From contig NZ_BOMN01000136.1 in the NCBI RefSeq assembly GCF_016862215.1, positions 23,999 to 87,998 of the forward strand: a DNA stretch of 64,000 bases, read 5' to 3'. The number at the start of each line of letters is the position of its first letter. The first letter of the stretch is position 1. Origin of the DNA: Winogradskya humida (GTDB lineage Bacteria > Actinomycetota > Actinomycetes > Mycobacteriales > Micromonosporaceae). Shown here in pieces: positions 60,001-64,000 of this stretch. The position numbers and the translations under genes were made by a program. The notes beneath the pieces are model-generated. The model searched no databases and had not been told where the DNA came from. It saw only the letters and a program-made list of their open reading frames with translations.

Positions 60001-61553
60001 TCGAGCAGCCGGCTGGTCTGCGCCGTCAGGCCCTCCGCCGATCGTCCCGACACGAGCCACGCGCAGGCCCCCGACAGCACCGGAGCGGTGGTCGTGGCCT
60101 CGGTCGCGGGCGCGCCGTCCTCCGGCTCCTGGAGGTCCTCGGCGGTCTCGCCGTTGCCGGCGGGCGCCTCCTCCAGGATGACGTGGACGTTGGTGCCGCT
60201 GCCACCGAACGCCGAGACGCCCGCGCGGCGTACCCGGTCGCCGACCGGCCACGGAACCGACTCGGTCAGCAGTTTCACCTGGCCGACCGACCAGTCGACG
60301 TAGGGGGTCGGGTTCTCCGCGTGCAGGGTGGGCGGCAGCTGCTCGTTCTGCAGCGCCAGCACCATCTTCATCACGCCCGCGACACCGGCGGCCGCCTGGG
60401 TGTGACCGATGTTGGACTTCGCCGATCCGAGCCACAGCGGGTGGTCCTCGGGCCGGTCCTGACCGTACGTGGCCAGCAGCGCCTGGGCCTCGATCGGGTC
60501 ACCGAGCGTCGTGCCGGTTCCGTGCGCCTCGACGACGTCCACGTCTGCCGTCGAGAGCTGCGAGCTGGCCAACGCGGACTTGATCACGCGCTGCTGCGAG
60601 GGGCCGTTCGGCGCCGTGAGGCCGTTGGAGGCACCGTCCTGGTTCACCGCGGAACCACGGATGACGGCGAGCACCTTGTGCCCGCTGCGTTTGGCGTCGG
60701 AGAGCCGCTCGATCACGAGCATGCCCGCGCCCTCGGCCCAGCCGGTCCCGCTCGCGTCGGCGGAGAACGCCCGGCACCGGCCGTCGGTCGACAGACCGCG
60801 CTGGCGGGAGAACTCGGTGAAGTTACCCGGGTTGACCAGGACGGTCACGCCACCGGCGAGCGCCATCGTGCACTCGCCCTGGCGGATCGCCTGCGCGGCC
60901 AGGTGCAGCGCGACCAGCGACGACGAACAGGCCGTGTCCACCGTCAGTGCGGGGCCCTCCAGACCCATCACATAGGACAGCCGGCCGGACATCACGCTGG
61001 TGAGCGCGCCGGTCATCAGGTGACCCTGCGACCCGGCCAGGCCGTCCTGCGACATCGCCAGGCTCACGACGTAGTTCGACGAGAAGCCACCGACGAACAC
61101 GCCGGTCTTGCTGCCCTTCAGGCTGCCCACCTCGATGCCCGCGCGTTCGAGGGACTCCCAGGCGACCTCGAGCAGCACCCGCTGCTGCGGGTCCATCGCC
61201 AGCGCCTCACGCGGGCTGATCCCGAAGAATCCGGCGTCGAAGCCGCTGACGTCCCGCATGAAGCCGCCGGACGAGGTGATCGACTTGCCGGCCTTGTCGG
61301 GGTCGGGATCGAAGAGGTCGCCGAGGTCCCAGCCGCGGTCGTCCGGGAACCCGCCGATCGCGTCGCCACCGGACGACAGCAGGTCCCAGAACTCCTCGGG
61401 GGTGTCGGCACCGCCCGGGAACCGGCACGCCATACCGACGATCGCCAGGGGTTCCTGGGCGCCGGCCTCAAGCTTGCGCAGCCGCTTGCGCGTCTCCTGG
61501 AGCTCGGCCGCGGCCTTCTTGAGGTAGTCGAAGAGTTTGTCTTGGTTATCCAC
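45048..61553 (-). CDS. PKS-B: three-module type I polyketide synthase
   Basis: 5501 residues from the GTG at 61553 (AAGGGG six bases upstream). N-terminal docking helix DKLFDYLKKAAAELQETR. Module 1: KS (34-458), AT (GHSQGE near 666, YASH near 767, methylmalonyl), DH (HAVGGVVLLP; HPALLDAALH), KR (VDD; YVSAN) and ACP (near 1777). Module 2: KS (1836-2261), AT with FVAH instead of YASH/HAFH (near 2560), KR (LDD; YAAAN near 3153) and ACP (near 3328); no DH. Module 3: KS (3391-3808), methylmalonyl AT (YASH near 4091), DH, ER (NFRDV near 4790), KR (LDD) and ACP (near 5386). The tail ends IDELDAESLIRLAMDSETH, a docking segment suited to PKS-C. Expected additions: methyl alkene, alpha-substituted (probably hydroxy or methoxy) beta-hydroxy unit, saturated methyl-branched unit. 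Confidence 0.95.
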   Translation of the reverse strand: MDNQDKLFDYLKKAAAELQETRKRLRKLEAGAQEPLAIVGMACRFPGGADTPEEFWDLLSSGGDAIGGFPDDRGWDLGDLFDPDPDKAGKSITSSGGFMRDVSGFDAGFFGISPREALAMDPQQRVLLEVAWESLERAGIEVGSLKGSKTGVFVGGFSSNYVVSLAMSQDGLAGSQGHLMTGALTSVMSGRLSYVMGLEGPALTVDTACSSSLVALHLAAQAIRQGECTMALAGGVTVLVNPGNFTEFSRQRGLSTDGRCRAFSADASGTGWAEGAGMLVIERLSDAKRSGHKVLAVIRGSAVNQDGASNGLTAPNGPSQQRVIKSALASSQLSTADVDVVEAHGTGTTLGDPIEAQALLATYGQDRPEDHPLWLGSAKSNIGHTQAAAGVAGVMKMVLALQNEQLPPTLHAENPTPYVDWSVGQVKLLTESVPWPVGDRVRRAGVSAFGGSGTNVHVILEEAPAGNGETAEDLQEPEDGAPATEATTTAPVLSGACAWLVSGRSAEGLTAQTSRLLDWATARPEAGPAEVAWSLATTRVAFEHRAVVVGADRTELLSGLESLTGSVAGGAVVSGVVRDDPRPVFVFPGQGSQWIGMGRELSASSEVFAARLAECEQALAPYGTWSLFDDTLDWDAADVVQPMLWAVMVSLAAVWEAAGVKPEAVVGHSQGEIAAATVAGMLSLEDGAKVVALRSQSLRALAGAGGMMSVATSAAEIGKRLGDKLSLAAINGPAAVVLSGEPAALAALKTELDAEGVRARMVAVDYASHGAQVEQLREEILTVLEGVAPRAGRVPMVSAMTGETLHGPELDAAYWYASLRAPVDFDRAVRTLAGRGHQTFIEVSPHPVLLSAMTTTLEEAAADAGPGAVTAAVCATLRRDDGGTSRMVLSLAEAFVQGVAVDWTAVLPAADWVDLPTYAFRHDRYWPENQLSLAELKASGGDVVSLGLGAVGHPFLGAVVELAGIPGLVCTGRLSLRSHAWLADHAVGGVVLLPSTGFVELAVRAGDQAGCGVLEELTLQAPLVLPADGSGVQIQVVVAGDDGTGRRAVEVFSRGDDASPEQGWTQHAVGVVSAAAVPGWTDPDLLVWPPVDATPVDVTDVYPVHLADVYGPAFHGLRAAWRRGQDIFVEVALPDEQTPAADSFNLHPALLDAALHGTVVEALDAAGGDPGPLKMPFAWTDVQLYATGASVLRARLRRDAQGGLSLTAADASGAVVVSVGSLVHRPVSVEQLQPAGGLIDSLFVQDWVPVAEVMVPAGDWALLGADRFGLGDGLAAAGVPARAYADLAELVAATEAGDIDPRVVVVSPGSAPVDGADLPGAVRDATGEALAMAQEWLQERTLDLARLVVVTCGAVDSVAGEAVTDLAAAAVRGLLRSAQAENPDRLVLADLPVGDPGAHVGVLPSVVGSGEPELVIRGRAAYGRRLVRPSGPVTEIEWPEGPDTTVAARSVLVTGGTGTLGGLVARHLVATGRAGGAVLLSRSGPGAADIAVLAEELAELGAWVQIIACDAGDRDALAAVLDRVPADCPLGSVIHSAGVVDDGVIPALTPDRLAAVLRPKADAAWNLHELTADAGLERFVMFSSAAATFGAPGQGSYVSANSFLDALAGYRRAAGLAGMSLQLGPWAHEAGIGRDLDERLLSRIGQSFMPLDAEAGLIVMDVALARDEAVLMPARLDVAGLRAQASRSTEIPPLWRALAGAPTRRTAVSGSAAAAPSHATGGPGEALRHQLAAVAGPDRDRVLMDLVSAHVAAVLGYASAEAIEPTRAFTDLGFDSLTAVELRNRLNADTGLRLPATLVFDYPTPAALAALLRAEVTGDLPATAVATTVATATDEPIAIVGMACRFPGGAAGPEEFWQLLASGSDAIGPIPRDRGWDLEALYGPDFDAAAATYTQAGGFVRDASGFDAGFFGISPREALAMDPQQRLLLETSWEAIEQAGIDPATLRGSQTGAFVGGSASGYGINAELGEAGVSETHLMTGTAASVMSGRLSYTLGLEGPAVTVDTACSSALVALHMASQAIRAGECSMALAGGVAVAATPAVFVAFSQANGVALDGRCKSFSATADGSGFSEGAGMLVLERLSDAQRNGHTVLAVVRGTAINQDGASNGLTAPNGPSQQRVIRAALANAGVRADEVDVVEAHGSATTLGDPIEAQALIATYGKERAGDRPLWLGSVKSNIGHTQTAAGAAGLIKMVLALQHEQMPPTLHVEEPNPHVDWSAGDVRLLTEGVPWPAGERIRRAGVSAFGMSGTNVHVILEEAPAPVAAVKTETAPAVIGTGSATAWMVSGRTAEGRTAQVERLRAWIADRPDLSPADVAWSLASTRSAFEYRSVIVGGDRAELLTGLESLASGTPSRSVVSGVTRTGGRTVFVFAGQGSQWIGMGRELAASSEVFAARLAECEQALAPYVDWSLIDVLHGSPDLAAADMVQPVLWAVMVSLAAVWEAAGIRPEAVVGHSQGEIAAATVAGILSLRDGARVVTVRSRALSGLSVQGSMVSVVMPSPAVHELAERWGDKLSVAAVNSPAASVVSGEPDALAEFERELAARHVMRWRIPETDFVAHSPAVEPLAQVLADELAGITPQAGRVPMVSTVTGDWLAGPDADASYWYANLRRMVRFEQSVRLLLTSGYSAFVEVSPHPVLTGAVTETAEDAGTTEVLVVGTLERDNGGATRLLTALAQAHAGGLPVDWHAVLPAAARVDLPTYAFQHEHYWLTAAAPARVRGGDGANTAAEALFWSAVEDGDLARLADALAIEDHSRLSDVLPALASWRRREQDRSATAGWRYRVVWSLIAEPGPARLSGSWLVLIPAGSADDETVRGSVAALTARGADLVVVEVPAGLVDRDDMASLIGRSLDSAGTRPAVTAGVVSLLALDETPLPDHPVVAGGLATTLTLTQGLGDAGVIAPLWILTRGAVSAGPGDPLTSPAQAQSWGFGRVVALEHPDRWGGLIDLPAVLDERAGARLVAVLAGCDENQVVIRSAGILGRRMNRAAQRSGATSWQPGPGSALITGGTGALAGHVARWLAGRGAERIVLTSRSGPAARDAAVQAAALAELGSRVDVVTCDVSARPELAALVDRIGRTGPALTSVVHTAGVLDDGVIDRLGPARLETVLAAKAASATYLDELTADLDLDAFVLFSSVVATTGGPGQANYAAANAYLDAVAENRHSRGLPALAVAWGPWAGGGVAQGNEAARQRLARNQWEALMDPELAVRALGEAVAGADAMLTITNIDWPMILSQPEVAADLLNVPVMRDLPEIHQLAAALATLTTKEPEGDLAGRLTGKTPVEQHRMLTDLVRATAAKVLGYPSPDAVETGRAFSELGFDSLTAVELRNDLMIATDLRLPATLLFDYPNPNVLGEHLLAELLGVLPAVTSVPATVASVADDAIAIVGMSCRYPGGVADPDGLWELLTSGGDAISGFPDDRDWDLAALSDPSGEGYTSYVQSGGFIKDMSGFDAGFFGISPREALAMDPQQRLLLEVSWEALERAGIDPESLRGSATGVFAGGYSSGYGYGVDIESAGHLITGNATSVLSGRVSYALGLEGPAVTVDTACSSSLVAMHLAAQALRSGECSMALAGGVTVLVTPDGFVGFSEQSGLAMDGRCKAFSARADGMGFAEGAGVVVVERLSDALRNNHKVLAVMRGSAVNQDGASNGLTAPNGPSQQRVIRAALANAGLRTDEVDVVEAHGTGTRLGDPIEAQALLATYGQQRPEDRPLLLGSVKSNIGHTQAAAGVAGVIKMVLALRHKQLPKTLHVDEPSPHVDWSAGDVRLLTEPAPWETDGRPRRAGVSAFGLSGTNAHLILEEAPATDPELGEPAGDTTPVVSGSGAWVLSGRSSEGLTAQLQRLREWVTARPGLDPADVAWSLVTTRSSFEHRAVVVGDELLAGLDDPGLVRGVARADARTVFVFPGQGSQWIGMGRELAASSEVFAARLAECSQALAPYGTWSLFDDSADWDAADVIQPLLWSVMVSLAAVWEAAGVVPDAVVGHSQGEIAAATVAGMLSLEDGAKIVALRSQSLRAIAGAGGMLSVAASAEVVEKRLDDRLSLAAVNGPAAVVVSGEPDALRELKQEFDNEGVRARMVAVDYASHCAQIDQLEQEILTVLAGVTPRAGRVPMVSAMSGETLTGTELDAAYWYASLRAPVNFDRAVRILAGRGHQLFIEVTPHPVLMGAMNDTLDEVAAAAGPNAVPGAVCGTLRRDDGGAARLLTSFAEAFVNGAAVNWASVLPAAERVELPTYAFQNERYWPRPAAANTNGDAASLGLGAVSHPLLGAAVELAGGAGLLCTGRLSVRTHPWLADHRVGGVVLLPGTGFVEMVVRAGDQVGCGRLEELTLQAPLVLPADGSGVQIQVVIAAAAADDRRAVEVFSRPDEPGTQQAWVQHAGGLLAPATEAREEDQDLITWPPPAATAVDVSSVYETLASAYGYGPAFQGLRAVWRRGEDVFAEVALPESVAGDAGAFGLHPALLDAVLHASAVAGGAEDGAPAQARLPFAWTGVELHAGGASVLRARLRRNGPDGLSLLAADATGAPVVSVDSLITRPVSAEQLQSTDPGVTDSLFAVEWAPIAGISAPDVDWALLGTDRFGVAGSTMRTFPDLAAIAAADETPTAVLVSVAGAGGDVAEAARRVTGEVLTLAQEWLAEERLEQVPLVVLTRGAVPAVAGEGVTDLAAAAAWGLLRSAQSENPGRFILVDLPATGGLELDVLSPGEPELAIRGAGSAVAAYGRRLVRPSGELAAPRGSWRLTPDAGGSLQNLVLADAPEFDQPLAAGQVRVAVRVAGLNFRDVLIALGMYPGGGVMGSEIAGVVVETAPDVTNVATGDRVTGIAAGGFGPNVVTDARQVVAIPAQWSFATAASVPVAFLTAWYALVNLADARAGQKVLIHAAAGGVGSAAVQIARHLGLEVYATASPAKWPALLAAGLDEQHIASSRDAGFEARFLAATDGRGVDIVINSLAGDLTDASLRLLPDGGSFVEMGRTDLRDPQSLPAGLTYQPFELAEAGPQQLGEMLQRIVTLLGTGELAPLPLRAWDVRRAREAFRFMSQARHTGKLVLTMPAAATGTGTTLITGGTGTLGALVARHRAANGSLVLTSRSGPAAAKVAALSAELAGQGATVRVVACDAADRPALEAVLAGIGDLTGVVHTAGILDDGVIASLTPERVGAVMRPKADGAWNLHELTRRFDLDEFALFSSAAATTGAPGQGNYVAANAFLDALAAERRAEGLPGTSLAWGMWAELSALTGQLSDAERARISRGGVAALSAGDGLALFDLALARDEADLVPARFDLARMRSQAAQATDVSQVPALWRALIQAGGARRAAVASAPAGADSLHQQLTGLAGADRIRVLTDLIRTQVAAVLGHTTPGAIEATRNFTDLGFDSLTAVELRNRLNAATGLRLPATLVFDYPNPTELAEFLRERLLPQIGDEADPAEAEFRRVLAGVPLSRLREAGLLDALMRLTGLQDDARATAGDDQVEAIDELDAESLIRLAMDSETH

Positions 61554-61589
61554 GGTGGCCCCTTAAACCATGTCTTCAACAAGCCCACG

Positions 61590-64000
61590 TCAGCTGGACA
61601 GGCCGAGTTCCTTGTCGAGGAAGTCAAACAGCTGATCCGGTGTCGCGGACTCAAGTTCAACTGCTTCTTTTTCGGACGCCGCGCCGTCCTCGTCCTCGAT
61701 CCATTTCGACAGGATCGTCCGCAGCCGGCTCGTCACGTCCTCGTGCGTCGCCGGGTCCGGCCGCAGCGCCGCCAGGCTCGCCTCGAGCCGGTCGAGCTCG
61801 TCGAGGACCGGCACGCCGGCCGACTCCGACGGAGCGATCTCGGTGCGCAGCCAGGCCGCGATGGCCATCGGTGTCGGGTAGTCGAAGACCAGCGTGGCGG
61901 GCAGTCGCAGCCCGGTCGCGGCATTGAGCCGGTTGCGCAGTTCGACACCGCTGAGCGAGTCGAAACCGAGGTCCTTGAACGCCTGCTTCGCCTGCACCTC
62001 GTCCGCCGAGGAGTGGCCCAGCACGACGGCCGCCTCCGCCCGGACGATGTCGGTGAGCACCCGTTCCTGCTCGCCCGCCGGCAGCCCGCTCAGCCGCCGG
62101 ATGAGCTCGCCCTCGTCGGGTGCCGCGTCGCCCGCGATCGCCGGCACCGCGGCCAACTGGCGAATCTCGGGCAGGTCCCGGACGAACGGCCGGCTCCGCA
62201 GATCGGCCGCCCCGGACGCCGCGAGCAGCTCCGTCCAGTTGACGTCCATGACCGTCAGCGCGGTGTCGGAGCTCTGCAGCGCCTCGAACAACGCCTGCAC
62301 GGCCAGGATGGGATCCATGGCGGGCATCGGCATCCGCTGCATGCGGTTACGGATGGCGTCCTTCGAGTCGGCGAGACCACCGCCACCCCAGAGACCCCAG
62401 GCCACCGCGAGGGCGGCCAGGCCACGGGCGCGCCGGTTCTCGGCCAGCGCGTCGAGGTAGGCGTTCGCCGCGGCGTAGTTGCTCTGGCCCGCCGAGCCCA
62501 GTGTGGACGCGGCGGAGGAGAACAGGACGAAGGCGTCCAGGTCCAGGCCGGCGGTCAGCTCGTCCAGCAGTGCCGCGCTGGCGACCTTCGCCGCCAGGAC
62601 GGTGGCGAGCCGGGACGGCGACTGCCGGTCCACGACGCCGTCGTCCAGCACGCCCGCGGTGTGCATCACCGAGGACACCGCCGGGCCGTCCGCCGCGACC
62701 CAGTCCAGCAGCCCCGCGAGGTGGTCACGCCGCCCCGCGTCACATCCGACGACGTCGACCCGCGCACCCGTGGTGGCCAGTCCGGCGGCCAGCGCGGCAA
62801 CGTCCGCCGCGCCCGGGCCGGAACGGCTGGTCAGGACAAGTCGTTGCGCGCCGTCCCCGGCGAGTCTGCGGGCGACGTGGCCGCCGATCGCGCCGGTACC
62901 GCCGGTGATCAGCACGGTGCCCCGCGGCGTCCATCCCGGACCGGTACGCGGTTGCGGCGCGTGAACCATGCGCCGGCCGTACAGCCCGGTGGCGCGGATG
63001 GCGACCTCCTGCTCGCCGCACCCGGCCAGGACGGCGACGAGGCGGGCACCGGCCCGGTCGTCGAGTTCGGCGGGGACGTCGAGCAGACCACCCCAGCGGT
63101 CGGGGTACTCGAACGAGGCCACCCGGCCGAAGCCCCAGACCTCGGCCTGGACCGGGCTGGTCAGCACCTCGCCGGGGCCGGCCGCGACCGCACCGGACGT
63201 CGCGACCCACAGGGGTGCGTCGACGCCCGTGTCGCCGAGCGCCTGCACCAGCGCCAGCGTCGCCGCCAGACCGGTGACGACCACCGGGTGTTCCGGCAAC
63301 GGTGTCTCGTCCAGCGCGAGCAGGGACAGCACACCGGCGATGGCGCCGGCTTCCGCAACCGCCGGGGCGAGGACGGCGCCGAGTTCCGTCCGGTCGGTCA
63401 CCTCGGCGGGCACCTCGATCAGGGTCACGTCGGCGCCGCGGGCCGCGAGCGCCCGCTCCGCGTCCCGGGCCTGGGTGAGGCCGGCGGGTCCGGTCACCAC
63501 GAGCCAGTGCCCGCTCAGCACACCCGGGTCCGGGTCGCTGACCGGCGCCCAGTTGACCCGGTACCGCCAGCTCGTCGTCACCGAGCGGTCCTGCTCCTGA
63601 CGCCGCCACGAGGCGAGGGCCGGGAGGACCTCACCGAGGTGCTGACCGTCGGGAAGGGCGAGGGTCTCGGCGAGGTGGCCGAGGTCGCCGTTCTCGACGG
63701 CCGCCCAGAACTCAGCCTCGGCGGGCGAACCGGTCCGGTCCGTGCCGGGGGCCGCCACGACGGGGACCGCGTCCGGCCAGTACCGCTGGTGCCGGAACGC
63801 GTACGTCGGCAGCTCCACCCGGTCCGCGGCCGGCAGCACCCGGGTCCAGTCGACGCCGGCGCCCCGGACAAACGCCTCCGCGAAGGACGTCACGAGGCGC
63901 GTGACACCACCGTCGTCGCGGCGCAGCGTCCCGAACACAGCTCCGTCCTCGACGATGTCGCCCACCGCACCGAGCAGCACCGGGTGCGGCGTCACCTCGA
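61590..64000 (-). CDS. PKS-A: C-terminal part of a type I PKS (AT-KR-ACP-docking), cut by window edge
   Basis: About 803 codons are present and the protein continues beyond base 64000. The visible part opens in the C-terminal end of an AT (EVTPHPVLLGAV, PTYAFRHQRYW), so its specificity motif is outside. There is no DH or ER. The KR has VLITGGTGAIGG (near 361 of the visible part), HTAGVLDDGV (B type) and the catalytic Tyr in SNYAAANAY. The ACP has GFDSLSGVEL. A C-terminal docking segment includes a linker helix and ends TPDQLFDFLDKELGLSS. Expected product of this module: a beta-hydroxy unit passed to PKS-B, whose gene begins 36 bp downstream. Confidence 0.95.
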   Translation of the reverse strand, partial: EVTPHPVLLGAVGDIVEDGAVFGTLRRDDGGVTRLVTSFAEAFVRGAGVDWTRVLPAADRVELPTYAFRHQRYWPDAVPVVAAPGTDRTGSPAEAEFWAAVENGDLGHLAETLALPDGQHLGEVLPALASWRRQEQDRSVTTSWRYRVNWAPVSDPDPGVLSGHWLVVTGPAGLTQARDAERALAARGADVTLIEVPAEVTDRTELGAVLAPAVAEAGAIAGVLSLLALDETPLPEHPVVVTGLAATLALVQALGDTGVDAPLWVATSGAVAAGPGEVLTSPVQAEVWGFGRVASFEYPDRWGGLLDVPAELDDRAGARLVAVLAGCGEQEVAIRATGLYGRRMVHAPQPRTGPGWTPRGTVLITGGTGAIGGHVARRLAGDGAQRLVLTSRSGPGAADVAALAAGLATTGARVDVVGCDAGRRDHLAGLLDWVAADGPAVSSVMHTAGVLDDGVVDRQSPSRLATVLAAKVASAALLDELTAGLDLDAFVLFSSAASTLGSAGQSNYAAANAYLDALAENRRARGLAALAVAWGLWGGGGLADSKDAIRNRMQRMPMPAMDPILAVQALFEALQSSDTALTVMDVNWTELLAASGAADLRSRPFVRDLPEIRQLAAVPAIAGDAAPDEGELIRRLSGLPAGEQERVLTDIVRAEAAVVLGHSSADEVQAKQAFKDLGFDSLSGVELRNRLNAATGLRLPATLVFDYPTPMAIAAWLRTEIAPSESAGVPVLDELDRLEASLAALRPDPATHEDVTSRLRTILSKWIEDEDGAASEKEAVELESATPDQLFDFLDKELGLSS

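Noticed and set aside
1..64000. tRNA, rRNA, CRISPR arrays, insertion sequences, integrase genes
   Set aside because: None recognised on either strand. The window is almost entirely filled with the genes listed.

Overview
The window is very GC-rich, with GTG and ATG starts, good Shine-Dalgarno sites and tightly packed genes. This is typical of an actinomycete secondary-metabolite locus; a Micromonosporaceae-like host such as Actinoplanes is plausible, but this is a guess from style only. About 55 kb, running right to left on the minus strand from the right edge to 9095, is one hybrid modular polyketide/nonribosomal peptide assembly line. The left 9 kb holds export and signalling genes.

Left flank (1-9117): two coupled ABC exporter half-transporters (the outer one cut by the window edge) and an MMPL pump sit on the minus strand. 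Facing away from them on the plus strand are a DesK/NarL-type histidine kinase, its LuxR-type response regulator and a short ABC ATPase that has lost catalytic residues. A 16-bp palindrome plus a 21-bp direct repeat occurs once before the kinase and once before the ABC gene, and is a candidate operator set.

Biosynthetic block (9095-64000, minus strand, in order of transcription): PKS-A (C-terminal AT-KR-ACP only), PKS-B (three modules), PKS-C (three modules, the last with a dead AT), a Cys-type thioesterase-fold protein resembling tetramate Dieckmann cyclases, an NRPS protein C-(deleted A)-T, the fkbK/J/I/H set for hydroxymalonyl-ACP, PKS-D (two malonyl modules, the second with a damaged DH), and an NRPS protein C-A-T. 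Most junctions are ATGA overlaps or gaps under 60 bp, so a single long operon, perhaps with internal control at a hairpin between fkbH and PKS-D, is likely.

How the parts fit (inference): docking helices indicate PKS-A to PKS-B to PKS-C. The final PKS-C module has no reductive domains and leaves a beta-ketoacyl chain. An amino acid, glycine-like by the binding-pocket residues, is then added, and the Cys protein would close a tetramic acid by Dieckmann condensation. The module-2 AT of PKS-B has neither a malonyl nor a methylmalonyl signature and is the best candidate user of the FkbHIJK extender. The most unusual point is the peptide step. The C-A-T protein has an intact A domain but a condensation active site changed from HH to HE, while the C-(deleted A)-T protein keeps HH but has lost its A domain. 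The two look like complementary halves of a duplicated module working in trans. No loading module, no fkbG methyltransferase, and no tailoring oxidase or glycosyltransferase is visible in this window.
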